From Synechococcus sp. 8F6 (GTDB lineage: Bacteria > Cyanobacteriota > Cyanobacteriia > PCC-6307 > Cyanobiaceae), in assembly GCF_002252665.1 (NCBI RefSeq), contig NZ_NQKZ01000016.1, forward strand, positions 1-41,912: a stretch of 41,912 bases of DNA, in the 5' to 3' direction. Under the pieces are notes generated by a model. That model was not told where the DNA came from. It saw only the letters and a list, made by a program, of their open reading frames with translations, and searched no databases. The translations under genes were made by a program, and so were the position numbers. This document shows, in pieces, positions 10,744-21,367 of this stretch (position 1 is its first letter; each line of letters opens with the position of its first letter).

Positions 10744-12065
10744 GGCCCACCGCTGGCGCAACTGCGGTGCCCGCCACCCCTGAGCGCTGCCAACAGCTGC
10801 TGGAGCAGTGGCGCCGCCAGCTAACGCTGAGTGGCCGCGAGCAAAGCCAGCTGGACGGCCAGCGCCAGGCCCTCGATCGCCAGCTGGAGCGCCTGCGCCA
10901 ACGCTGCCTGCGGGTGGCCGTGTTCGGCCGGGTGGGGGTGGGCAAGTCGAGCCTGCTCAATGCCCTGCTAGGGGAGGCGGCCTTCGCCACCGACGTGGCC
11001 CATGGCTGCACCCGCCACCAGGCCGCCCGGGCCTGGAATCAGCCGATTGCTGGCCTGCAGCGGGTGGAACTGGTGGACACCCCCGGCATCGATGAAATTG
11101 CCGCTGCAGCCCGGGCTCGGCTAGCGGCCCGGGTGGCCCTGGGCGCCGACCTAGTGCTGCTTGTACTCGATGGCGACCTCACCAGCGTCGAGCACGACGC
11201 CCTCGCGCCCCTACTGGCCAGCGGCAAGCCGCTGCTGCTGGTGCTCAACCGCTGCGACTGCTGGAGCGACGCGGAGCAAGCCGAGCTGATCGCCAGCATC
11301 CAGCGGCGCCTGCCCGCCGCCGCCCGGCACCTGGAGTTGATCCCGGTGGCCGCTGCACCGCGCCAGCCCGAGCTGCTGGCCGATGGCCGGGTGCGCAGCG
11401 TCCCCCAGCCGCCCCGGGTGGCACCGCTGCGCCAGGCGTTGGTACAGCTGCTGGAGCAGCACGGAGCGCTACTGCTGGCCCTCAATTCTCTCGGCGCCGC
11501 CGACCGCTTCCACCAGGTCCTGCAGCGCTGGCGTCTGGGGGCCAGCCGCCAGGCCGCCCAATCCCTAATCGGCCGCTTCGCCGCCCTCAAGGCCACGGGC
11601 GTGGCCGCCAACCCTCTGGTGCTGCTGGATCTGGCCGGCGGCCTGGCCTGCGACACCGCCCTGGTGCTGCAGCTCTGCCAGCTCTACGGCCTGCCCATGC
11701 ACGGTGCCGGCGCCCGCCAACTGCTACGGCGGCTCTCGGGCCACAACGCCCTGCTGGGGGGCGCCCAGCTCGGCATCCAGCTGCTGCTGGGGGCGCTGCG
11801 CCAGCTGCTGCTGCTGGCGGCGCCGCTCACCGGCGGGCTCAGCCTGGCGCCGGCCGCGCCGGTGGCCCTGGCCCAGGCGGCCCTGGCTGTGCACACCACC
11901 CGGCTCACGGGCCGGCTGGCGGCCGCCGAACTGCTGCGGGGCGCCCAACGGGGAGGGCGCCCCGGGGCCCTGCTGCGCCGCCTAGCCCGCACCGATCCCC
12001 AGGCGCGCCTGTGGCTGGGCGATCGCCCCGAGCCACCGGCCAACCTGCAGGCTCTGCTGCCGTGA
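10740..12065 (+). CDS. Membrane-associated GTPase (Era-like G domain, hydrophobic C-terminus)
   Basis: This is a 441-residue protein. After a coiled N-terminal stretch (about 15-57) comes a G domain: P-loop GRVGVGKS at 63-70, DTPG at 113-116 and NRCD at 170-173 (the N/TKxD base-recognition motif, with Arg in place of Lys). From about residue 265 the protein is rich in Leu and Ala, with several likely membrane or amphipathic helices, as in cyanobacterial GTPases with a DUF697-type tail. Its role is not known. It overlaps the gene before (ATGA) and nadD after (GTGA), so the three are probably translated together. Confidence 0.8.
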   Translation: MRPTAGATAVPATPERCQQLLEQWRRQLTLSGREQSQLDGQRQALDRQLERLRQRCLRVAVFGRVGVGKSSLLNALLGEAAFATDVAHGCTRHQAARAWNQPIAGLQRVELVDTPGIDEIAAAARARLAARVALGADLVLLVLDGDLTSVEHDALAPLLASGKPLLLVLNRCDCWSDAEQAELIASIQRRLPAAARHLELIPVAAAPRQPELLADGRVRSVPQPPRVAPLRQALVQLLEQHGALLLALNSLGAADRFHQVLQRWRLGASRQAAQSLIGRFAALKATGVAANPLVLLDLAGGLACDTALVLQLCQLYGLPMHGAGARQLLRRLSGHNALLGGAQLGIQLLLGALRQLLLLAAPLTGGLSLAPAAPVALAQAALAVHTTRLTGRLAAAELLRGAQRGGRPGALLRRLARTDPQARLWLGDRPEPPANLQALLP

Positions 12066-12712
12066 GCACTTGGTCCGTTGAGGCTGGGGCCGTCGAGGCT
12101 GGCGAAGGCCCGGTCGCCCTGTTCGGCACCAGCGCCGATCCGCCCACCCGCGGCCACCAGGCCCTGCTGGAGGGGCTGCTGCAGCTCTATCCCACGGTGA
12201 TTACCTGGGCCAGCGACAACCCCCACAAGCAACACGGCGCGCCCCTAGAGCAGCGGGCGGCCCTGCTCGGCCAACTGGTGGCCGCCATCGGCAACCCCCG
12301 GCTCAGCCACCGGCAGGAGCTGAGCAGCCCGTGGGCGATCACCGCCCTGGATCGGGCGGCGGCGTGCTGGCCCGGCCGCGAGCTGGTGTTTGTGGTGGGC
12401 AGCGATCTGGCTCCCCAGATCCCCAGCTGGAAGCAGGCCCAGGCGGTGCTGGAGCGCTGCCTGCTGGCCATCGCCCCCCGGGCCGGCTGGCCCCTGCAGC
12501 CGGGCAGCGTCGAGGCGCTCGAGGCCCTCGGCGGCCGGGTGATCAGCCTCAACCTGGAGGTGCCCGCCACCGCCAGCTCGGCGGTGCGCCAGAACCCAGA
12601 CCCCAGCCAGATCCCCGCCGCCTTGATGCCGCTGCTGCTGGAGCACAATCTCTATGGGCTGACCCGCTCGAGCCACACCCGCCGCCTCGACCGCCACCTC
12701 GAAAGCCCCTGA
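12062..12712 (+). CDS. nadD: Nicotinate-nucleotide adenylyltransferase
   Basis: NadD joins nicotinate mononucleotide and ATP to make deamido-NAD in the cytosol. With the GTG start at 12062 (overlapping the GTPase stop) the protein has 216 residues. The nucleotidyltransferase signature appears as FGTSADPPTRGH near residues 21-32; the first His of the usual HxGH is Thr here, a form I recall from cyanobacterial NadD proteins. SDNPHKQ and a C-terminal TASSAVR correspond to the substrate-binding and ISSTxIR-like motifs. The next gene is nadE, the following step of the same pathway. Confidence 0.88.
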   Translation: MSTWSVEAGAVEAGEGPVALFGTSADPPTRGHQALLEGLLQLYPTVITWASDNPHKQHGAPLEQRAALLGQLVAAIGNPRLSHRQELSSPWAITALDRAAACWPGRELVFVVGSDLAPQIPSWKQAQAVLERCLLAIAPRAGWPLQPGSVEALEALGGRVISLNLEVPATASSAVRQNPDPSQIPAALMPLLLEHNLYGLTRSSHTRRLDRHLESP

Positions 12713-14574
12713 TGCGCCTCGCCCTGGCCCAACTCAATCCGCTGGTGGGCGACCTGGCGGGCAACGGCGCGCGGATTTTGGCGGCCTGCCACCAGGTTGC
12801 TGCCCAGGGGGCCAGCCTGGTGGTCACCCCCGAGCTCTCGCTCTGGGGCTACCCGCCGCGCGACCTGCTGCTGCGGCCGAGCCTGATCACCCAGCAGGGT
12901 GTTGTGCTGCAGCAACTGGCCGACGCCCTGGCGGAGGAGCTGCCCCAGCTGGCCGTGCTGGTGGGCATCGCCGAACCCAATGGCGCGGCGGCGTTGCCCA
13001 ACCTGTTCAACGCCGTGGCCCTGGTGGAAGCCGGCAGTTGGCGGGTGGTGGCCCGCAAGCGGCTGCTGCCCACCTACGACGTCTTCGACGAACAGCGCTA
13101 CTTCTGCGCCGCCAGCGAGCCGAGCCTGCTCGAGCTGGAGCAGGGTGGCCGCCACTGGCGCCTCGGGCTGACGATCTGCGAAGACCTCTGGGTGGAGGAG
13201 GACCTGCAGGGCCACCGCCTGGCTGGAGCCGATCCCGTCGCCGAATTGCTCCCGCACCACATCGACCTGCTGCTCAACCTCTCGGCGTCCCCTTTTGGCC
13301 AGGCCAAAGTGGCCCTGCGCCAGAGCCTGGCCCGCCGTGCCGCCACCCGGCTGGGCTGCCCCGTGGTCTACGTCAACCAGGTGGGCGGCAACGACGAGCT
13401 GGTGTTCGACGGCGCCAGCTTCGTGGTGGATCCCGGTGGCGGTGTGGATGCCGGCAGCGCAGTGGAGGCGGGTCGTGGAGTGGTCTGCCAGCTGGCCTGT
13501 GGCCGCGAGCAGGTGTTGACCTGGGATCCCGCGTCCTGCTGCCAACCCTCCCCGGCATCCTCCAAAAAAGGACCACAACAAGAACCACATCTCCAACACC
13601 CATCCGACCGCACCGCCACCAACGCCGCCCCCAGCACCCCCCACCCGGACGCCCTCCTGCTCACCCCGGTGCCCGAGCCGCTCGAGCAACTGTTCCGCAT
13701 CCTGGTGCTGGGCGTGGCCGACTACGCCCGCAAATGCGGCTTCCACGCTGCGCTGCTGGGGCTGAGCGGCGGCATCGATTCGGCCCTGGTGGCCGTGATC
13801 GCCGCCGCCGCCCTGGGGGGCGAGCGGGTGCAGGGTCTGCTGATGCCCTCCCCCTGGAGCTCGGAGGGGTCGCTGCGCGACGCCCAGGCCCTGGCCGCCC
13901 GGCTGGGGCTGACCACCCAGATCGCGCCCATCGCCCCGCTGATGGCCGGCTTCGACGCCGCCCTCACGCCGGTGCTGGCCGGCCCGCCCGCCGGCCTGGC
14001 CGCCGAAAACCTGCAGTCGCGCATCCGCGGCACCCTGCTGATGGCGGTGGCCAACCAGCAGGGCCAGCTGCTGCTCTCCACCGGCAACAAAAGTGAGCTG
14101 GCCGTGGGCTACTGCACCCTCTACGGCGACATGAACGGTGGCCTGGCGGTGATCGGCGACCTCTACAAAACCACCGTGTTTGCCCTTTGCGCCTGGCTCG
14201 ACAGCCCTGCCGCCGGCCCCTGCCGCCGCGCGCTGGGGCTGCCGGCCGATGGCGAGCTGGTGGGGCAGGCCATCCGCGAGAAGCCGCCCAGCGCCGAGCT
14301 GCGGCCCGATCAGCGCGACAGCGATTCGCTGCCCGACTACGCCGTGCTCGATCCGATCCTGCGCCGCTACATCGAACACCTGCAAAGCCCGGAGGAGCTG
14401 ATCGCCGACGGCACCCCGGCCGAGCTGGCCCATCGGGTGATGGCGCTGCTGCGCCGGGCCGAATTCAAGCGGCGCCAGGCCCCGCCCCTGCTCAAGATCG
14501 GCAGCCGGTCGTTTGGCAGTGGCTGGCGGATGCCGATCGCCGCCGCCAATCTGGAGGGACGTTTGCGTAGCTGA
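12712..14574 (+). CDS. nadE: Glutamine-dependent NAD+ synthetase
   Basis: NadE amidates deamido-NAD to NAD. The N-terminal nitrilase-like glutaminase domain carries the triad Glu41 (TPELSLWGYPPRDLL), Lys116 (ARKRLLPTYD) and Cys156 (LTICEDLW). The C-terminal synthetase domain has the PP-loop SGGIDSAL starting at residue 352 and STGNKSELAVGYCTLYGDMN. At 620 residues it is longer than most two-domain bacterial forms. The extra length lies in a Pro/Ser/Gln/His-rich linker at about 276-312, whose DNA (13537-13647) is visibly less GC-rich than its surroundings. The start overlaps the nadD stop (TGATG). Confidence 0.95.
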   Translation: MRLALAQLNPLVGDLAGNGARILAACHQVAAQGASLVVTPELSLWGYPPRDLLLRPSLITQQGVVLQQLADALAEELPQLAVLVGIAEPNGAAALPNLFNAVALVEAGSWRVVARKRLLPTYDVFDEQRYFCAASEPSLLELEQGGRHWRLGLTICEDLWVEEDLQGHRLAGADPVAELLPHHIDLLLNLSASPFGQAKVALRQSLARRAATRLGCPVVYVNQVGGNDELVFDGASFVVDPGGGVDAGSAVEAGRGVVCQLACGREQVLTWDPASCCQPSPASSKKGPQQEPHLQHPSDRTATNAAPSTPHPDALLLTPVPEPLEQLFRILVLGVADYARKCGFHAALLGLSGGIDSALVAVIAAAALGGERVQGLLMPSPWSSEGSLRDAQALAARLGLTTQIAPIAPLMAGFDAALTPVLAGPPAGLAAENLQSRIRGTLLMAVANQQGQLLLSTGNKSELAVGYCTLYGDMNGGLAVIGDLYKTTVFALCAWLDSPAAGPCRRALGLPADGELVGQAIREKPPSAELRPDQRDSDSLPDYAVLDPILRRYIEHLQSPEELIADGTPAELAHRVMALLRRAEFKRRQAPPLLKIGSRSFGSGWRMPIAAANLEGRLRS

Positions 14575-14577
14575 TCC

Positions 14578-15729
14578 ATGGCAGCCCCCAGCCCCGGCGC
14601 GGGCCACACGGCACCAATGGCCAGCATCGGCGTGCCAGCGGAAATCAAGCGCGATGAGCAGCGGGTGGCCCTCACACCCGACGCCGCCGGCGACCTGGTG
14701 AACCAGGGCATGGAGGTGCGCATCCAGGCCGGCGCTGGCCTGGGGGCAGGATTCACGGACGAGCAGTTTGCCGCCGCCGGCGCCCGGTTGGTGAGCGCAG
14801 AGGAGGCCTGGGCCGCCCACCTGGTGGTGAAGGTGAAGGAGCCCCAGCCGGAGGAATTTGCCTTCCTGCGCCCCGACCTGGTGCTGTTCACCTACCTGCA
14901 TCTGGCGGCCTATCCCGATGTGGGCCGGGCCCTGCTGGCGGCCGGCACCACAGCGGTGGCCTACGAAACGGTGCAGCTCGACGACGGCTCCCTGCCCCTG
15001 CTGGCGCCGATGAGCGAGATCGCCGGCCGCATCGCCGCCCAGGTGGGGGCCCACCTGCTGGAAAAACCCCACGGCGGGCGCGGCATCCTGATGGGGGGCT
15101 GCACGGGGGTGCGGCCGGCCCGGGTGGTCGTGCTGGGGGCGGGCAGTGTGGGCTGGAATGCGGCCCGGATCGCCGCCGCGATGGACGCGGAGGTGTTTCT
15201 GCTGGACCGCTCGCCCCAGAAATTGCGCAGCCTGGAGGCCCACCGCCGCGGGCGCCTGGTGAGCCTGGTGAGCAACCGCAGCCTGATCGAACGCCTGGTG
15301 CCGCAGGCCGACCTGCTGATCGGCGCCGTGCTCACGGCCGGCGGCCGCGCTCCCACCCTGGTGAGTGAAGCGCTGGTGCAGCAGATGCAGCCTGGCTCGG
15401 TGATCGTCGATGTGGCGATCGATCAGGGGGGCTGCATTGCCACCAGCCGCGAGACCACCCACACCGATCCGGTGCACACCCTCCACGGCGTGCAGCACTA
15501 CGCCGTCGGCAACATGCCCGGCGCCGTGCCCTACACCTCCACCGAAGCGCTGGTGAGCGTCACCCTGCCCTACATCCTGGTGATGGCTGGGCGGGGCCTG
15601 GTGGAGGCCGTCACCGATCGCCCCGAGCTGCTCTCGGGCCTCAATACCGCGGCTGGGGCCGTGTGCCACCCGGGCGTGGCCAGGGCCCTGGGGGTGACAC
15701 CCCGGCACCCGATGGCCTGCCTGCAGTGA
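14578..15729 (+). CDS. ald: Alanine dehydrogenase
   Basis: This enzyme interconverts alanine with pyruvate and ammonia using NAD(H). The substrate domain starts IGVPAEIKRDEQRVALTPDA. The Rossmann motif is VVVLGAGSVGWNAARIAAAM, followed by FLLDRSPQKLRSLE. SVIVDVAIDQGGC and HYAVGNMPGAVPYTST are family signatures. The first ATG at 14578 gives 383 residues; a second in-frame ATG at 14617 (MASIGVPAEIK) gives 370, the common family length. It starts three bases after the nadE stop. Its need for NAD makes the neighbourhood with nadD-nadE suggestive. Confidence 0.93.
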   Translation: MAAPSPGAGHTAPMASIGVPAEIKRDEQRVALTPDAAGDLVNQGMEVRIQAGAGLGAGFTDEQFAAAGARLVSAEEAWAAHLVVKVKEPQPEEFAFLRPDLVLFTYLHLAAYPDVGRALLAAGTTAVAYETVQLDDGSLPLLAPMSEIAGRIAAQVGAHLLEKPHGGRGILMGGCTGVRPARVVVLGAGSVGWNAARIAAAMDAEVFLLDRSPQKLRSLEAHRRGRLVSLVSNRSLIERLVPQADLLIGAVLTAGGRAPTLVSEALVQQMQPGSVIVDVAIDQGGCIATSRETTHTDPVHTLHGVQHYAVGNMPGAVPYTSTEALVSVTLPYILVMAGRGLVEAVTDRPELLSGLNTAAGAVCHPGVARALGVTPRHPMACLQ

Positions 15730-16794
15730 CTAGCGCAGGCGGGGCAGGGGCCGCTCCAGGGCGGCGGGGCTGATCCCCTCCCGCAGGGCCACCAACAACC
15801 CCGCCGCTGCCGCATAACTGTCCGCCGTCAGCACCTCCAGCCCCAGGGCCTCGGCCGAGACCGCCAGCACACAGGGGTTGTGCACAGCGATCACGGGAAT
15901 GCCGCGCTCAGCGCAGGCCAGCACGGCAGCACCGCCGAGGGCTCCTGCGGGTGCGACCACGGCCCCCACGTCACCGATCTGCAGCAGGTCTGCACCCGCT
16001 GCCCAGGGCGCGGACGCACCAGCTGCCAGCGGCACCAGATCGGGCGCCCGGCTCAAGCCCACCAGCACGCAGGCCAGAAACGTGTAGCCCAATTCCTCCC
16101 CCGCCGCCCGCGGATCGAGATCGGGATCCAGCGGCAGCGGGCTGAGGGCCGGCGCATGGGCGCAGGGGATCCCCAGCTCCCGGCTGAGCAGATGGCTGAT
16201 CACCGCTTCGGCGCCGGCCAGGGCATCCACGCCAGAGCCCTGGCGATAGGCCGCCAGGGCCTCACTGCCGGGATCCTCCGGAAAGCGGGCCACCACGGCG
16301 ATGGCCGTGGCCCCAGCCGCCTGCAGCTGCCGGCCAGCCCGCAGCAGGGCATCGGGGCGGCCGAGCTGCCCCCAGCTGGCGCCGCTGGCCCCCTGGCGCA
16401 AGGAAACCTCAAGGGGCGCATCGGTGCTGACCACCGGGCCGATCTCCAGGCCCAGGCTGGCGCGACAACCCTCAGCCACCTGCAGGTGGCGCCAGCGCAA
16501 CTCCTCTTCGATACCAGCATCGAGCAGCAGTCCCACCCGCTGCCGGCGCACCGGCTGCAACGCCAGGGCCCCGGCGGCGAAACGATCCAACGCCGACCCC
16601 TCCACGTAGTGGATGCGCGGGTCACTCCAGTAGAGGGCCGCCCCGTTCATCACGTTGGGGTGGGTGATCAGGCAGCCGCTGGCGGCCGCCAGCAAGCGGG
16701 CGACGGGTAGGCCATCGCCCGCGTAGCCGCCGAGCTCGCAACCGATGCCGGTCGGAATCACCAGCAGCGTGGGCAGGGGCCGGGAGGCCGTCAT
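15730..16794 (-). CDS. DUF3326 domain protein, function unknown
   Basis: This 354-residue protein matches the cyanobacterial/plant DUF3326 family as I recall it: LLVIPTGIGCELGGYAGDGL near the N-terminus, then CLITHPNVMNGAALYWSDPR and HYVEGSALDRFAAG. The C-terminal half has Gly/Ala-rich segments (LLQIGDVGAVVAPAGALGG; VIAVHNPCVLAVSAEALGL). No cofactor site is obvious to me, and no membrane segment is clear. It is the last gene of a minus-strand set. Its start overlaps the stop of the 67-residue gene (ATGA), and its stop abuts the ald stop from the other strand. The family has no established function that I know of. Confidence 0.82.
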   Translation of the reverse strand: MTASRPLPTLLVIPTGIGCELGGYAGDGLPVARLLAAASGCLITHPNVMNGAALYWSDPRIHYVEGSALDRFAAGALALQPVRRQRVGLLLDAGIEEELRWRHLQVAEGCRASLGLEIGPVVSTDAPLEVSLRQGASGASWGQLGRPDALLRAGRQLQAAGATAIAVVARFPEDPGSEALAAYRQGSGVDALAGAEAVISHLLSRELGIPCAHAPALSPLPLDPDLDPRAAGEELGYTFLACVLVGLSRAPDLVPLAAGASAPWAAGADLLQIGDVGAVVAPAGALGGAAVLACAERGIPVIAVHNPCVLAVSAEALGLEVLTADSYAAAAGLLVALREGISPAALERPLPRLR

Positions 16795-16994
16795 GCCAGC
16801 ACCACCGCTTCAATCGTCAGCACCGCACCCCCGGGTCCCGCCTGGGGATCGGCGGCCGGCTCCACCGCGACGATCGCCCAGCGCAACGGCTGCCCCTCAG
16901 CCGCCAGGGCGGTTTCGATCTGGACCAGCAGCGAGCCGGGGCCGCGGGGGAGACGCAAGGTGACGGGGCGCAGGCTGAGCGCCGAGCTGCTCAC
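16791..16994 (-). CDS. Small conserved-looking protein between ferredoxin and DUF3326 gene
   Basis: This is a protein of 67 residues with a GTG start overlapping the ferredoxin stop (GTGA) and a stop overlapping the DUF3326 start (ATGA). The sequence starts SSSALSLRPVTLRLPRGPGS and contains GQPLRWAIVAVEPA and a hydrophobic end TIEAVVLA. Alternating hydrophobic residues suggest a small beta-rich fold. There are no Cys and no membrane helix. I do not recognise a family. The double overlap strongly supports it as a real gene translated with its neighbours. Confidence 0.7.
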   Translation of the reverse strand: MSSSALSLRPVTLRLPRGPGSLLVQIETALAAEGQPLRWAIVAVEPAADPQAGPGGAVLTIEAVVLA

Positions 16995-17353
16995 TTCTGG
17001 TATTGGCCGAACTGGGCTTCGTAGAGGGCGTCCTCCATCCCCGCCTGGAGCTTGAGATCCGCCAGGGGAAAGGAGACGCAGAGCAGGGCATAGCCCTGCT
17101 GCTGCAGCTCGGCCTTGACGCCCATGGCGTCGGGCTGGTGCACGCTGCCCTCGCTGATCAGCGCCGCACAGGTGGTGCACACCCCCGAACAGCAGGAGCT
17201 GGGCAGGGGCACGCCGGCCGCCTCGGCCGCGGCCAGCACGGTCTGGTCGCTGCGGCAGGGGAAAGTGTGCTGGGCGCCTTCAAATGCGGCGGTGATCGTG
17301 AAGGTCTGGGGATCGGTCACGGGAGGGGCCGGATCGGAGCTGCGATGCCCCAT
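16991..17353 (-). CDS. [2Fe-2S] ferredoxin, plant type
   Basis: This protein of 120 residues has the plant-type cluster pattern C-x4-C-x2-C-x29-C at Cys54, Cys59, Cys62 and Cys92, with an extra Cys at 55 (PSSCCSGVCTTCAALI and YALLCVSFP). A short non-conserved N-terminus (about 1-16) precedes the beta-grasp start TFTITAAFEGAQHTF. It carries single electrons in the cytosol. It has a C-terminal extension after the last Cys (to EAQFGQYQK) that the main photosynthetic ferredoxin lacks, so it is probably a specialised ferredoxin. Its stop overlaps the start of the 67-residue gene, suggesting that the cluster uses its electrons. Confidence 0.9.
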   Translation of the reverse strand: MGHRSSDPAPPVTDPQTFTITAAFEGAQHTFPCRSDQTVLAAAEAAGVPLPSSCCSGVCTTCAALISEGSVHQPDAMGVKAELQQQGYALLCVSFPLADLKLQAGMEDALYEAQFGQYQK

Positions 17354-17389
17354 CTTCCCAGCCCGCCTCCACGCACCCGGCGGGCGGGC

Positions 17390-18112
17390 TCACAACTCCT
17401 GCCACTGGCTGGGGTGGGGGGCCAGGTATTCCGGCGGCGTAGCTCCGGCCTCAGCGGCAGGTGCGCTCAAAGCGAAATCGATGCTGAGGGAGCAGCGCAG
17501 ATCGTCGGGGTCCTCGTTGGGCAGCACGGCGTGATCCAGGCAGCTGGGGAACAGCAGCAGCAGGCCGGCCTGGGGAGCCACATCCACCCAGGGAGCGGTC
17601 CAGGGCGAGGGGGCGAGGGGACCGCCGTGCCCCACGGCCATGCCCGGCACCAGCTCGTTGATCTGCCGCTTCGGCCACAGGCGCAGACAACCGCTGCGCC
17701 CGGTGCCATCGCCATTGAGGTAGTAGATGGCACTGAGATGGGCATTGGGGTGGTGGTGCCGGCCCACCACCTGCCCCGCCTCGCTGAGCACCGGCCAGCA
17801 GCGCTGAATGTGCAGGGCCGTCTTGGCGTGATCAAAGCCGAGCTGCTGCAGGTAGGCCTGCGCGTGACCAGCCAGAACGGCGATCAAGGGCGCAAAGACG
17901 CGATGGCGCTGCAGCTGCCACACGCCGTTGAGATCCCCCGTCCAGGCACAGCCGGGATCCGGATTCGAGCCAGCCTCACCTCTGAGGCTATTCATCGCCT
18001 GAATCTGAAGCGCCGTCTCGAGTGGATCGGGCAACAGCTGCACCCGTCCGAGCGCCACGGGGAACAGGGTCTCGATCGCCAGCCCGGCAGCGGCAGGCAA
18101 CGGCTGGAGCAT
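17390..18112 (-). CDS. Putative 2-oxoglutarate/Fe(II) oxygenase (TIGR02466-like)
   Basis: The C-terminal half looks like the 2OG-Fe(II) oxygenase group that carries the pattern H-x-HP-x-x-x-S-x-x-YYL: HHHPNAHLSAIYYLNG near residues 119-134, with a second His in SCLDHAVLPNE (about 194) and Arg206 in RCSLSID for the co-substrate. These are the expected iron ligands and 2-oxoglutarate contact. The substrate is unknown. I chose the ATG at 18112, preceded by GGAGGAG; a GTG at 18124 is also in frame. The ferredoxin gene follows after 36 bases on the same strand, so co-transcription is likely. Confidence 0.75.
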   Translation of the reverse strand: MLQPLPAAAGLAIETLFPVALGRVQLLPDPLETALQIQAMNSLRGEAGSNPDPGCAWTGDLNGVWQLQRHRVFAPLIAVLAGHAQAYLQQLGFDHAKTALHIQRCWPVLSEAGQVVGRHHHPNAHLSAIYYLNGDGTGRSGCLRLWPKRQINELVPGMAVGHGGPLAPSPWTAPWVDVAPQAGLLLLFPSCLDHAVLPNEDPDDLRCSLSIDFALSAPAAEAGATPPEYLAPHPSQWQEL

Positions 18113-18168
18113 CGGCTCCTCCACAACGCACAGGGATTCCGCTCCAGCATCTCAGCCGCAGCAGCGCA

Positions 18169-18210
18169 CAAAAATCCCCGACCTCCACGCGGTGGCGGGG
18201 AGTTCGGGGA
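18169..18210 (-). terminator. Terminator of the main ATP synthase operon
   Basis: On the minus strand CCCCGAACTCC pairs with GGAGGTCGGGG apart from one mismatch, and ATTTTT follows (plus-strand A run near 18169-18174). It lies 34 bases past the atpG stop. Confidence 0.85.
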
Positions 18211-18243
18211 TGGAGCGCTGACGGCAGCGTGAAGAGGCTGTGC

Positions 18244-19197
18244 TCAGGCCATGGCCGCGGCGCCGCCCACCACTTCCAGGATCTCCTGGGTGATGGCCGC
18301 CTGACGCGCCTTGTTGTAGTCGAGGGTGAGGGTCTTGGCGAGCGCCTTGGCGTTGTCGCTGGCGTTGTTCATGGCCGTCATCCGGCTGGCGAGCTCGGAA
18401 GCAGCAGCCTCCTGGAGGGAGCGCAGCAACTGGTTTTCCAGATACAGCGGCAGTAGCGCATTGAGCAGCTGATCCGGGCTCTGATCGAACACGATGTCGG
18501 ACGGCAGCTTGGGCTGCGGGTTGGCGGCCGTACCCACTTCCACACCCAGCTGACCATCCCGGGTGGTCAGACGGAAGATCTCGTCTTCAGGGATAGCAAT
18601 GCCCTGGGGATCCAGGGGCAGCAGGGTCTGGATGACCGGCTTGGAGCTCACCAAGTTGATGAACTTGGTGAAGATGATCTCCACCCGGTCGGTGGTGCCG
18701 GCGAGAAACTCCGCCAGCACCTCGTTGGCGATGCCCATCGCCTCATTCGCCTTGGGAACCTGCTCGAGGCCCGTGAAGGTGGCCCGAATGGTGTATTGGC
18801 TGGCGCGATTCTGGAAATAGGTGATCGCCTTGCGGCCGATCAACACCAGATCCACGGCATAGCCCTGGCCCTTGAGCTCAGCAACGCGCTGCTCGGTGCG
18901 CTTGATGATGTTGGCGTTGTAGCCGCCGCACAAACCGCGATCGCCGGTCACCGCCATCAGGGTAATGGTGGCCACATCGCGCTGCTCCAGCAGGGGAGCA
19001 TCGGCATCTTCAAAGCGCATGCGCGACTGGAGATTTTCCAGCACGCGAGCGAGGCGGTCGGCGAAGGGCCGGCTGCGCAGCACCTGCTCCTGGGCACGGC
19101 GCACCTTGGCGGCCGCCACCAGACGCATGGCCTCGGTGATCTTGCGGGTGTTCTTGACCGAACTGATCCGGTCGCGGATGTCCTTGAGGTTTGCCAT
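18244..19197 (-). CDS. atpG: ATP synthase F1 subunit gamma
   Basis: This 317-residue protein is the rotating central stalk. The N-terminal helix begins [20 protein letters not shown] and the conserved C-terminus includes [20 protein letters not shown] and [12 protein letters not shown]. It is longer than most bacterial gamma subunits because of the photosynthetic insertion around residues 200-235 ([29 protein letters not shown]). That insertion lacks the Cys pair used for redox control in chloroplasts, as usual in cyanobacteria. It is the last gene of the operon, 15 bases after atpA, and is followed by the terminator at 18169-18210. Confidence 0.97.
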   Translation of the reverse strand: MANLKDIRDRISSVKNTRKITEAMRLVAAAKVRRAQEQVLRSRPFADRLARVLENLQSRMRFEDADAPLLEQRDVATITLMAVTGDRGLCGGYNANIIKRTEQRVAELKGQGYAVDLVLIGRKAITYFQNRASQYTIRATFTGLEQVPKANEAMGIANEVLAEFLAGTTDRVEIIFTKFINLVSSKPVIQTLLPLDPQGIAIPEDEIFRLTTRDGQLGVEVGTAANPQPKLPSDIVFDQSPDQLLNALLPLYLENQLLRSLQEAAASELASRMTAMNNASDNAKALAKTLTLDYNKARQAAITQEILEVVGGAAAMA

Positions 19198-19212
19198 CGG
19201 TACTCCCCCTCC

Positions 19213-21366
<2,154 letters not shown>

Positions 21367-21367
<1 letters not shown>

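Noticed and set aside
12652-15708. Very long minus-strand open frame opposite nadE and ald
   Set aside because: It is antisense to two well-supported genes. Its product is rich in His, Gln, Gly and Ala with no recognisable domain, as expected for an open antisense frame in GC-rich DNA.
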